Assembly: GCA_039029935.1 (NCBI GenBank)
Contig: JBCCFC010000763.1
Coordinates: forward strand, 1 to 6,710
Source of the DNA: G039029935 sp039029935
Lineage (GTDB): Bacteria > Chloroflexota > Anaerolineae > Caldilineales > Caldilineaceae
Length of the DNA: 6,710 bases
Direction of reading: 5' to 3'
The notes beneath the pieces were generated by a model. The model was not told the DNA's origin. It saw only the letters and a list, made by a program, of their open reading frames with translations, and ran no database searches. The position numbers were made by a program, and so were the translations under genes. Positions 1 to 5,454 of the stretch are shown here, in pieces. The stretch's first letter is position 1, and the number at the start of each line of letters is the position of its first letter.

Positions 1-821
1 GTTTCCAACGATTTCTGTAAAAATTCAGTTTCCGATTCGATTCCGGTTTTGTGGATAGATACCTCAAGGCTAAGTGGCTTCGCATAGACCGAATGAGCGA
101 TCAACTCGGCTAAACGATCCCAGCGAATGGCATCCTGAAAAACGAGTCGGTGGTCATCGCTTGTACTGTCGTTGTCGTGCAAATGTAGACAATAGAGCCG
201 ATCCTTAACCGCATCTAGCCGCTCCATCCGATCATAGCCAAGATGTCCATGACCAGAGTCGTAGCACGTCCCCAAGAATTCCGGTGGGTACAACGCAAAC
301 AGTTTTTCGATGGTGTCAAAGTTATCATCAGCCATGTCCATCGCAACTATACCTGCTTTGACGCCAGCAAAGTCAATCAAGTTTTCCACCGCAATACGGA
401 CGCCGCGTTCCAACGCATAAGGCTGTATTGCATCTAAAGTCTTGCGAAGCTGGCCCCAAAATAGCTGATTCTGTTCAGCGTCTCTTGGTTCAGGATACAC
501 ATGCATGACAATAGCATCACCTCCCAGTTCAGCCGCAAAGTCAATGCGATTTTGCACCAATTCAACCCCGGCCAATCGCGCATACTCCTTGGAGGAGTAC
601 CAGAATTTTTCAATGCCTTCTGAACCATGAACATCATTTAATGTCAGTCCATATTCGTGTAGCCATTGTCGAATTTGATCAATTTCTGGTTTCGCATAGA
701 GAAAGTCAGACCGCCAGTGATGACACCAATGGATATGCGTGAACCCTGCGTCAGCGATACGTCGTAAGTAAGGCGATGGATCGCCGTGATCGATAATATA
801 GTCTGTTGTAATTGATAGCAC
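1..821 (-). CDS. Sugar phosphate isomerase/epimerase-like TIM-barrel protein (3' end beyond window)
   Basis: This reading frame is open from a GTG at 821 to the left edge, giving 273 codons without a stop. The preceding in-frame codons are TAA AAA, so GTG is the first possible start; a GGGGAAG stretch about 7 bases upstream could serve as the ribosome binding site. The protein looks like the xylose isomerase-like TIM-barrel / AP endonuclease 2 superfamily. Visible metal-ligand motifs are AVEN (Glu146), YDSGHGHLGY (Asp188 and His191), LHLHDND (His214/His216 region) and LEVS (Glu253), in the order and spacing normal for the family. The early segment HIHWCHHW and DVHGS (His65) fit substrate-side strands. 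Such proteins isomerise or epimerise sugars or cyclitols, or cleave related compounds, in the cytoplasm; the substrate cannot be told from sequence. Family members are usually 270-290 residues, so only a short tail should be missing. Confidence 0.85.
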   Translation of the reverse strand, partial: MLSITTDYIIDHGDPSPYLRRIADAGFTHIHWCHHWRSDFLYAKPEIDQIRQWLHEYGLTLNDVHGSEGIEKFWYSSKEYARLAGVELVQNRIDFAAELGGDAIVMHVYPEPRDAEQNQLFWGQLRKTLDAIQPYALERGVRIAVENLIDFAGVKAGIVAMDMADDNFDTIEKLFALYPPEFLGTCYDSGHGHLGYDRMERLDAVKDRLYCLHLHDNDSTSDDHRLVFQDAIRWDRLAELIAHSVYAKPLSLEVSIHKTGIESETEFLQKSLE

Positions 822-843
822 TTTTTAGCTTCCCCATGAAAAT

Positions 844-883
844 AAAAATCGACACTTCTGCGATAACAAAAGTGTCGATTTTT
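844..883 (-). terminator. Intrinsic terminator after the nuclease-like gene pair
   Basis: A perfect 14-bp inverted repeat, AAAAATCGACACTT (844-857) and AAGTGTCGATTTTT (870-883), encloses a 12-base loop. On the minus strand the stem ends in TTTTT and continues into ATTTTC, a typical U-rich tail. It lies 15 bases beyond the stop of the gene ending at 899, so it most likely ends transcription of the nuclease-like pair. The palindrome also has a T-run on the plus strand, but no plus-strand gene leads into it. Only 22 bases separate it from the GTG of the next gene. Confidence 0.85.
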
Positions 884-898
884 CTAGTCTGTATCTAA

Positions 899-1510
899 TC
901 ATTCTGGTATGTTATAAAAATTTAGGATCGTTTTGAAAACGCTGAGTAACTTAGGCAATTCGTTCAAATAATAACGATTTTCGTCAATATAGACTGTGTC
1001 ACCTTCTAGTTTCAGAAAGAGCCATAGCTCACCAGTTGTAATACAACCATAAATCGTATCAACCTCTACCCCTTCATTTTGATTAAAGAACCTTGCCCCA
1101 ACCATCTGAGCCGTACACTGGCCTAGATGAGGTTCAATATCGCCTTTTTTTGCTTCAATCATGGCAAAAATTGGCGCGTTGATTTCATATGTAATCTTCC
1201 CTCTCGATAAAATGAAGTCACACTCGCCATTAAGTCCCTTCTCTTTATCAACATCCAGATTTCTACCTGAGTGAATCGCAAATGGTAATATGTCTTTGCT
1301 TTGTAGCTCAAGCAAGATTGGCGCAACAAGAAACTCTGACCTTGCTTTTTCGCTGTATGAGGAGCGTGCATTTTTTCGACCCAGAGATAATCCCTGCGAT
1401 AGCCATGCACTTTGCTCAATAGGTGGCATTGGTGTAAATAGAGGCACCATTACCTCTGTTAGATTAAAATCCTTTTTCGCTTTGCGTAACGTGAAATCGC
1501 TATAAACCAT
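899..1510 (-). CDS. PD-(D/E)XK nuclease-like protein, copy A of a tandem pair
   Basis: The protein has 203 residues from the ATG at 1510. That start is chosen over one 11 codons upstream (1543) because AGGAGGG (1521-1515) lies 4-5 bases before it and the paralogue begins at the same place with the same residues. The sequence looks like a small PD-(D/E)XK-type nuclease fold: Glu residues in SEKARSEF (54, 59), NGECDFIL with Asp98, then IEAKK with Glu119 and Lys121, followed by GQCTAQ (Gln131, Gln135). Motif order and spacing match a complete active site, as in Uma2-like or restriction-endonuclease-like folds. I do not recognise a named family. No membrane segment or signal peptide is seen, so it should be cytoplasmic. 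DNA cleavage is inferred from motifs only. It is about 76% identical to the neighbour at 1617-2249 by hand alignment, and a strong terminator follows it. Confidence 0.8.
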   Translation of the reverse strand: MVYSDFTLRKAKKDFNLTEVMVPLFTPMPPIEQSAWLSQGLSLGRKNARSSYSEKARSEFLVAPILLELQSKDILPFAIHSGRNLDVDKEKGLNGECDFILSRGKITYEINAPIFAMIEAKKGDIEPHLGQCTAQMVGARFFNQNEGVEVDTIYGCITTGELWLFLKLEGDTVYIDENRYYLNELPKLLSVFKTILNFYNIPE

Positions 1511-1514
1511 GATT

Positions 1515-1552
1515 CCCTCCTGCCAATAACTCTCGAAATGCAACCTATTATA
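1515..1552 (-). promoter_or_regulatory. Candidate -10 box and Shine-Dalgarno for nuclease-like copy A
   Basis: A perfect TATAAT lies at 1552-1547 on the minus strand, about 37 bases before the ATG at 1510, and AGGAGGG lies at 1521-1515. I see no good -35 hexamer at 16-18 bases upstream, so the promoter call is modest; the ribosome binding site is clear and fixes the start. The rest of the 106-base gap holds a weak AT-only hairpin (AGATATT 1585-1591 with AATATCT 1604-1610) that might slow transcription out of copy B. Confidence 0.5.
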
Positions 1553-1616
1553 ATTGTATTACATCTGCCCTATCATTAAGAATAAGATATTTTGATGGCT
1601 AAGAATATCTGTTGTT

Positions 1617-2249
1617 TTATGTTATGCTTGAATTGTTTGATATGTTGTAAAAATTCAGAATCGTTTGTAATACGCTTAACAACTTGGGCAAATCGTTCAG
1701 ATAATACCGATTTTGGTCGATATAAATCGTATCCCCTTCTAACTTCAGGAAAAGCCATGCTTCACCCGTCGTGACACAGCCATGAATAATATCAACCTCT
1801 GCCCCTTCATTCTGATTGAATAATCTTGCCCCTACCATTTGGGCAGTGCATTGACCGAGATGCGCTTTAATGTCACTTTTTTTTGCTTCAATCATAGAGA
1901 AAATCGGTGCATTGATTTCATATGACATTTTCCCTTTGGATAAGATAAAATCGCACTCACCATTGAGTCCTTTTTCTTTATCCACATCCAGATTCTGCCC
2001 CGAATGAACGGCAAAGAATGATTGATTACGTCGTCTTAAATCAAGTAAGATTGGTGCAACAATAAACTCTGAGCGAGCTTTTTCACTAGAAGATCCAAGG
2101 GCTAACTCTAATCCCATTTCAAGCGATTCTGTTAACCACTTGCTTGCTTCAATAGGTTCACTTGATGTAGACGTAAATAGAGGTCTTGTTACCTCTGTTA
2201 GATTAAAATCCTTTTTTGCTTTGCGTAATGTGAAATCACTATAAGCCAT
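1617..2249 (-). CDS. PD-(D/E)XK nuclease-like protein, copy B of a tandem pair
   Basis: The protein has 210 residues from the ATG at 2249. A GTG eight codons upstream (2273) is less likely because GGGGGAGG (2261-2254) is placed 4 bases before this ATG, and the residues after it (MAYSDFTLRKAKKDF) match copy A. Active-site candidates are all present: SEKARSEF (Glu56, Glu61), NGECDFIL (Asp100), IEAKK (Glu121, Lys123) and GQCTAQ. Differences from copy A concentrate in residues 21-55 and 70-80, while the catalytic core and the C-terminal segment (TTGE, WLFLKLEGDT, NRYYLN, TILNFYN) are nearly unchanged. Copy B has a two-residue insertion near residue 28 and a longer polar tail. The gene is AT-richer than the upstream operon and has its own -10 element, which suggests a cassette acquired separately. 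Nuclease function is inferred from motifs; the biological role is unknown. Confidence 0.8.
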   Translation of the reverse strand: MAYSDFTLRKAKKDFNLTEVTRPLFTSTSSEPIEASKWLTESLEMGLELALGSSSEKARSEFIVAPILLDLRRRNQSFFAVHSGQNLDVDKEKGLNGECDFILSKGKMSYEINAPIFSMIEAKKSDIKAHLGQCTAQMVGARLFNQNEGAEVDIIHGCVTTGEAWLFLKLEGDTIYIDQNRYYLNDLPKLLSVLQTILNFYNISNNSSIT

Positions 2250-2253
2250 AATG

Positions 2254-2300
2254 CCTCCCCCAACTACTATCACAAAATGTTATCAGCCGTTATTATATCA
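2254..2300 (-). promoter_or_regulatory. Extended -10 promoter and Shine-Dalgarno for nuclease-like copy B
   Basis: TGATATAAT at 2300-2292 matches the extended -10 consensus TGnTATAAT exactly, and its TGA is also the stop codon of the CbiX-like gene. Transcription would start near 2285, leaving a leader of roughly 36 bases with GGGGGAGG at 2261-2254. There is no good -35 hexamer, which an extended -10 can do without. There is no visible terminator between the CbiX-like gene and this one, so read-through from the upstream operon is also possible. Confidence 0.5.
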
Positions 2301-3734
2301 TATTTGCTGCTCGATATAGAAGGAATGTTCCGTCCAATAATGTACTGTCTTTGCCACCACCGTGACAACATTTTTGATTTCACCCGCCAACGTAAAGTGG
2401 GGCGCAGCAGGGAGATAAAGCACTGCATCTTCACGACGTACCATCACATTCTCGACAATGATAGCGCGTAACAACCAAATTGCCATTTCTCCGCTTGCAC
2501 ACTGTAGACCAATCCAGCCAGGGACAATGCTGGGCACGGTTGATAAGCCTGTGACAAGCTGGATGCCTTGTTCTAACTCATTTAACACAGCAGCATACTT
2601 ACCCGATTCGGCCAAGCAATCAGCCGCCAAGCCTGGTTCAAGCAGTGTCCTACGGTGAGGTGGCCCCCCAGCCAACGCCAATTCGCAAAAGGGGCTATCT
2701 GGGTCGTCCAACCCCCACATGGCATCCCATGCCACCGTGCCATCTGCATTATACGCAAGCTCTGCCGAAGTCATTGCCTCAGCGGAGACTTTAACGCCAT
2801 CCTGATAACGTGGCGGCAGAATGGCGTTGATGCGTTTGGTCAAGTTGTCAAATTGCGCATCATCGGATGCTTGAGGACCGCCAGATTGACGGGCTGTTGG
2901 GGGAAATGGCTGGTGGCTCTCAGCCAAAGCCGCCATCTCGCGACGGACGTCATCCCAACTGACGGGCAGCAAGGTGTCATCCTCTAACGTTTTGGCATAT
3001 TGTGCTGCCAGATAGTTGAGTAACAGGTCGCCTTCATCAACGGTCGCACACAAGTGGCATTCAACATCACGGGCATTTGTGATGATTTCACGAATCTCTA
3101 CCCTATTCTGCTCTCCAAACAAAAATGTCGGTTGCAGAAAAATCGTCTCCAGCCCCGTCGCAAGCATCTGCGCAATCGCTGTTTCAATGCTTGGACGAGC
3201 TTGCCCCACAAAGGCTAGTGTTAACCCTTTGGTGTTGGACGCCTCAAAAATCAACCGCCCTAGCTTTGCCAAGTCACCGCGAACGTTGCTCTCCTCATGC
3301 CCCAGCCCAATCAACACGATGCCCACCTCAGATAGTTGTTGACGGCTTCCTTGATGGCGTTCGAGTTGCGCTACAAAAATTTGGGTCCATGTGGTCCAAT
3401 CCAGCGGCGGGCTGACATGGAAGGTCAAAAAAGGCCAGCGACGACTTGCCCACACAATGGCCTCACCAACTGCATTGTCTTGATACTCGGCTGGGCTGAT
3501 AAAGAGTGGTAGTGCCACAAATTTGACCGCACCCGCTTGGATACCCTGACGAATGCCACCCAACACGGCGTTCTCTGCATGGTCCAATGGACAAGGAATG
3601 ACGGCTTGTCCGAGATGATCCGTTAATCGCTTGGCTAGCGCATATATCGTTGCACCCTGTGAAGCCCTCGCCGTATCTTGTCCCCCATATCCAATCAAGA
3701 GTACCGCTGTGGGGACCGTATTCGTCTCACTCAC
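2298..3734 (-). CDS. Two-half CbiX/SirB-like protein with an unnamed C-terminal domain
   Basis: The protein has 478 residues and begins at GTG 3734, overlapping the ureohydrolase stop as GTGA, so the two should be translationally coupled. Residues about 9-125 resemble the first half of a sirohydrochlorin cobalto/ferrochelatase (LIGYGGQD at 13-20, LPLFIS at 75-80). Residues about 136-250 resemble the second half (IGLGHEESN, FVGQARPSIE at 175-184, PTFLF at 202-206). Family enzymes normally carry a histidine in GHGS and another in the segment after PLFL; here these are Tyr16 and the stretch PAEYQD with no histidine, so ordinary chelation of Co or Fe into sirohydrochlorin is doubtful. After a polar linker (270-300) comes a domain I cannot name, with AGGPPHRRTLLEP, GWIGLQC, RAIIVENVMVRRE and EIKNVVTVVAKTVHYW. 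No signal peptide or membrane helix is visible. A role in tetrapyrrole binding or metal supply is inference. Confidence 0.8.
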   Translation of the reverse strand: MSETNTVPTAVLLIGYGGQDTARASQGATIYALAKRLTDHLGQAVIPCPLDHAENAVLGGIRQGIQAGAVKFVALPLFISPAEYQDNAVGEAIVWASRRWPFLTFHVSPPLDWTTWTQIFVAQLERHQGSRQQLSEVGIVLIGLGHEESNVRGDLAKLGRLIFEASNTKGLTLAFVGQARPSIETAIAQMLATGLETIFLQPTFLFGEQNRVEIREIITNARDVECHLCATVDEGDLLLNYLAAQYAKTLEDDTLLPVSWDDVRREMAALAESHQPFPPTARQSGGPQASDDAQFDNLTKRINAILPPRYQDGVKVSAEAMTSAELAYNADGTVAWDAMWGLDDPDSPFCELALAGGPPHRRTLLEPGLAADCLAESGKYAAVLNELEQGIQLVTGLSTVPSIVPGWIGLQCASGEMAIWLLRAIIVENVMVRREDAVLYLPAAPHFTLAGEIKNVVTVVAKTVHYWTEHSFYIEQQI

Positions 3735-4831
3735 GTTAAGCCTGCCGTCACTGGATGCATATAGTTTGGTGTTGGCAGACCCAGTTTCCGTTGTGCAATC
3801 CCTGTCAGTGCTTCCAAAATCGCGCGTCGAGCATACATGGCTGTTGTGTAACCTGGATCAAGAAATGGGGCGACCTCAACCACTTCCATGCCAATGACGG
3901 GTGTTTCATGACAGATGCGGCGGATGGCGGGCAACAGTTCACGTGGTGTTAATCCGCCAGCTTCCGGTGTTCCCGTACCCGGTGCAAAGGCAGGGTCCAA
4001 CACGTCAATATCGAGCGATAAGAAGATATATTCCGGACCATCCAATGCCTCTTCGATTGCCTTGTCCAATACGGTTGAAAAGCCAAGGCGGTCGATCTCT
4101 GCCAAGTAATGCGAGCGCATCCCCTGTGCATTCATCCAGTCAAATAACTCATCATCGGGCATGACATAGCTATAGAGACCGATCTGTACAAAATTTTTCG
4201 CCGGGATATGTTCGTCATCAATCAAGCGGCGGATGGGCGTTCCATGCGAGATCAGATGACCAAAGAGGGTGTTTGCACAGTCTGCATGTTTATCAAAGTG
4301 GATAACACCAACCTTGCCGGGACCATACACATCGGCTACCGCGGCCGCATCCGGCCACAGAATGCCGTGATCACCACCCAGCACAATCGGGATGGCCCCC
4401 GTCTCTGTCACCTCTCGCACTGTTTTGCGCACCTCTTCAAGCGACCCCTCATAATCCAGTGGATTGACTGCTGCATCGCCATAGTCCGCAACATTGAGGA
4501 CTTCAAACGGTTTGATACGCGTATCTGGATTCTGGAGATGTGCGGGGGAATTCCCCAAAATTCGTTCATCCATGCGAATGTAGCGCGGACCATAGGCTGC
4601 CCCACGCATGGCTGTCCCCATATCAATGGGCGCACCAATAATGGCTGCATCGACGTTGCCTGCCGTCAAATCTTCCTGTGACAAACAAATCGGCACGCCC
4701 ATAAAACTGCCAAACCCAGAAAAGACCATTGTGTTTGCCTTACGATTGATTTCAATGGGACCAGGCTCTCGTCTAGGCAGTGTCGAGTAGTCTCGGTCTG
4801 AACGCCAATCGTCAGTGCGATGTTTTTCCAT
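3731..4831 (-). CDS. Agmatinase/arginase-family ureohydrolase
   Basis: The protein has 366 residues from the ATG at 4831. It belongs to the ureohydrolase superfamily, which uses a dinuclear Mn (in some members Ni) centre to hydrolyse guanidino groups and release urea. All metal-ligand motifs are present: GGDHG (His155), HFDKHADC (Asp180, His182, Asp184), SLDIDVLDP (Asp274, Asp276), and GMEVVEVAP (Glu319). GAPIDMGTAMRGAAYGPRYIR and GTGTPEAGGLTPRE are also typical. It is longer than usual agmatinases (about 300-320 residues), with some 50 extra N-terminal residues, and has Lys in the usual DAHxD position. Substrate (agmatine, guanidinobutyrate, guanidine or another) cannot be decided here. An ATG 12 codons upstream (4867) is disfavoured because it overlaps a TATAAT box; AGGAAAGGA lies about 12 bases before the chosen start. 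The downstream CbiX-like gene overlaps its stop by 4 bases, implying a shared operon. Confidence 0.9.
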   Translation of the reverse strand: MEKHRTDDWRSDRDYSTLPRREPGPIEINRKANTMVFSGFGSFMGVPICLSQEDLTAGNVDAAIIGAPIDMGTAMRGAAYGPRYIRMDERILGNSPAHLQNPDTRIKPFEVLNVADYGDAAVNPLDYEGSLEEVRKTVREVTETGAIPIVLGGDHGILWPDAAAVADVYGPGKVGVIHFDKHADCANTLFGHLISHGTPIRRLIDDEHIPAKNFVQIGLYSYVMPDDELFDWMNAQGMRSHYLAEIDRLGFSTVLDKAIEEALDGPEYIFLSLDIDVLDPAFAPGTGTPEAGGLTPRELLPAIRRICHETPVIGMEVVEVAPFLDPGYTTAMYARRAILEALTGIAQRKLGLPTPNYMHPVTAGLT

Positions 4832-4840
4832 AATAGGTGT

Positions 4841-4871
4841 AATTCCTTTCCTGCTACCCACCGTCATTATA
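4841..4871 (-). promoter_or_regulatory. Candidate -10 box and Shine-Dalgarno for the ureohydrolase operon
   Basis: A perfect TATAAT at 4871-4866 lies 35 bases before the ATG at 4831, and AGGAAAGGAA sits at 4852-4843. Transcription would begin around 4859. A TTGACG at 4902-4897 is too far away (25 bases) to be a normal -35 partner, and no other good hexamer is seen at 16-18 bases. If this box is used, the upstream ATG at 4867 cannot be the start because it would lie before the transcript begins. Confidence 0.4.
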
Positions 4872-5163
4872 CAGTCATTATGTAGACATTTGATATCGTC
4901 AACGCTATCTATTCTACTATAGTTTTAGGGCATCCCACAGAATAACATGTTCATTGAAACGCGGCATTTGCGGAGACTTCTTTGAATCATATTCCGGAGT
5001 TTACAGATAGACACCTGCGTTAGGAACCCTCCGAGCCCTCAGCGACTATACACATCTTTACTTCTGTGATTTAGCGTTAAAGAATCGTGATAAATTTGAA
5101 AAAAAGATGATGATCATAAGGTTGAAAACACGAACAAGCATAAATTGTAAACTTAGGTTGTAA

Positions 5164-5277
5164 TTAAATGTAAGCTAGATAGTTCTTGAAGTAGACAAGT
5201 GAAGAGCGTAAACTCACTAACAAAATATCATACAAAACACTATTGAATTCATTAAATTCAGAATTTGTTATCGGCAT
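5164..5277 (-). CDS. Possible 37-residue small protein
   Basis: An ATG at 5277 opens 37 codons ending with TAA at 5166-5164. AGGGTGA (5290-5284) lies six bases before the ATG, a well-placed Shine-Dalgarno sequence, and an in-frame TGA just upstream fixes the start. The peptide begins MPITNSEFNEFN and continues with a hydrophobic stretch (residues 14-31, containing VLYDILLVSL) and ends KNYLAYI; it could associate with a membrane. A good extended -10 promoter stands about 117 bases upstream on the same strand. The downstream arm of the 16-bp inverted repeat lies inside the coding part. I do not recognise the peptide. Small size and AT-rich surroundings mean it may be chance. Confidence 0.3.
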   Translation of the reverse strand: MPITNSEFNEFNSVLYDILLVSLRSSLVYFKNYLAYI

Positions 5278-5336
5278 ATAAGTTCACCCTGAATTGTGCA
5301 CGGTAGTGTAGCGATGAAAATTGTTAGTGAGTTTAC
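5208..5336. repeat. Perfect 16-bp inverted repeat with 97-bp spacer
   Basis: GTAAACTCACTAACAA at 5208-5223 is exactly the reverse complement of TTGTTAGTGAGTTTAC at 5321-5336. The spacer has a smaller palindrome, TGAATT (5244-5249) and AATTCA (5255-5260). The arms do not extend further and I see no target-site duplication outside them. In a leftward transcript the arms could pair and enclose the ribosome binding site and start of the small ORF. Alternatives are the terminal repeats of a tiny mobile element (129 bp) or paired protein-binding sites. Confidence 0.75.
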
Positions 5337-5393
5337 TAAGGAAAAAGATAACCCAAACATAGTAATGAAATACTACTATCCCCGAGCACCTTA

Positions 5394-5422
5394 ATTATAG
5401 CATAGTGTAAAAATTTGTCCAA
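5394..5422 (-). promoter_or_regulatory. Extended -10 promoter reading leftward into the intergenic region
   Basis: TTGGACA at 5422-5416 (TGGACA matches TTGACA at five of six bases) is followed by a 16-base spacer and TATAAT at 5399-5394, with TGC directly before the -10 giving the extended TGnTATAAT form. The predicted start is near 5387. It lies 33 bases past the lipoprotein stop, so it serves something in or beyond the intergenic region: the small ORF, an RNA, or a long leader of the ureohydrolase operon. It is the best promoter match I noticed in the window. Confidence 0.6.
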
Positions 5423-5454
5423 TTCGTAAAGGCGCGTTTAGTTGTTTTTGCGTA

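Larger units (their letters stand above)
4868..5454. other. AT-rich intergenic region with promoter, inverted repeat and possible small gene
   Basis: Between the lipoprotein stop and the ureohydrolase there are about 590 bases without a large gene. The right part (5164-5422) holds an extended -10 promoter, a 16-bp inverted repeat and a 37-codon small ORF, listed separately. The left part (4872-5163) shows several stops in all frames, short repeats of CGGAG/CTCCG (near 4970-5035) and a run of seven T on the minus strand at 5105-5099, but no tRNA, transposase fragment or riboswitch that I can recognise. Confidence 0.6.

Noticed and set aside
243..637. Short frames of 64 and 67 codons on either strand
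   Set aside because: They overlap the TIM-barrel gene, whose metal-binding motifs appear in a different frame running through the whole region.
844..883. CRISPR or recombination-site interpretation of the palindrome
   Set aside because: It is a single hairpin with T tails next to a stop codon, fully explained as an intrinsic terminator; no repeat-spacer pattern exists.
1585..1610. Terminator after nuclease-like copy B (AGATATT/AATATCT hairpin)
   Set aside because: The stem is seven almost pure AT pairs with a 12-base loop and an imperfect T tail; too weak to call.
4208..4681. 157-codon plus-strand reading frame
   Set aside because: It lies wholly opposite the well-supported ureohydrolase motifs, has no ribosome binding site and no recognisable protein character.
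4897..4902. TTGACG as -35 of the ureohydrolase promoter
   Set aside because: It lies 25 bases from the TATAAT at 4871-4866, and the -10 candidates at a proper distance are poor.
4980..5045. Guanidine-I (ykkC) riboswitch upstream of the ureohydrolase; the minus strand has GGAGGGTTCC, similar to the conserved AGGGTTCC
   Set aside because: The other conserved parts (GGTCCGAGAG and ACACGG elements) and the pairing stems are not found after it.
5099..5121. Terminator from the ATGATCAT palindrome and the run of seven T on the minus strand
   Set aside because: The palindrome has no loop and no GC-rich stem, so a stable terminator hairpin is unlikely.
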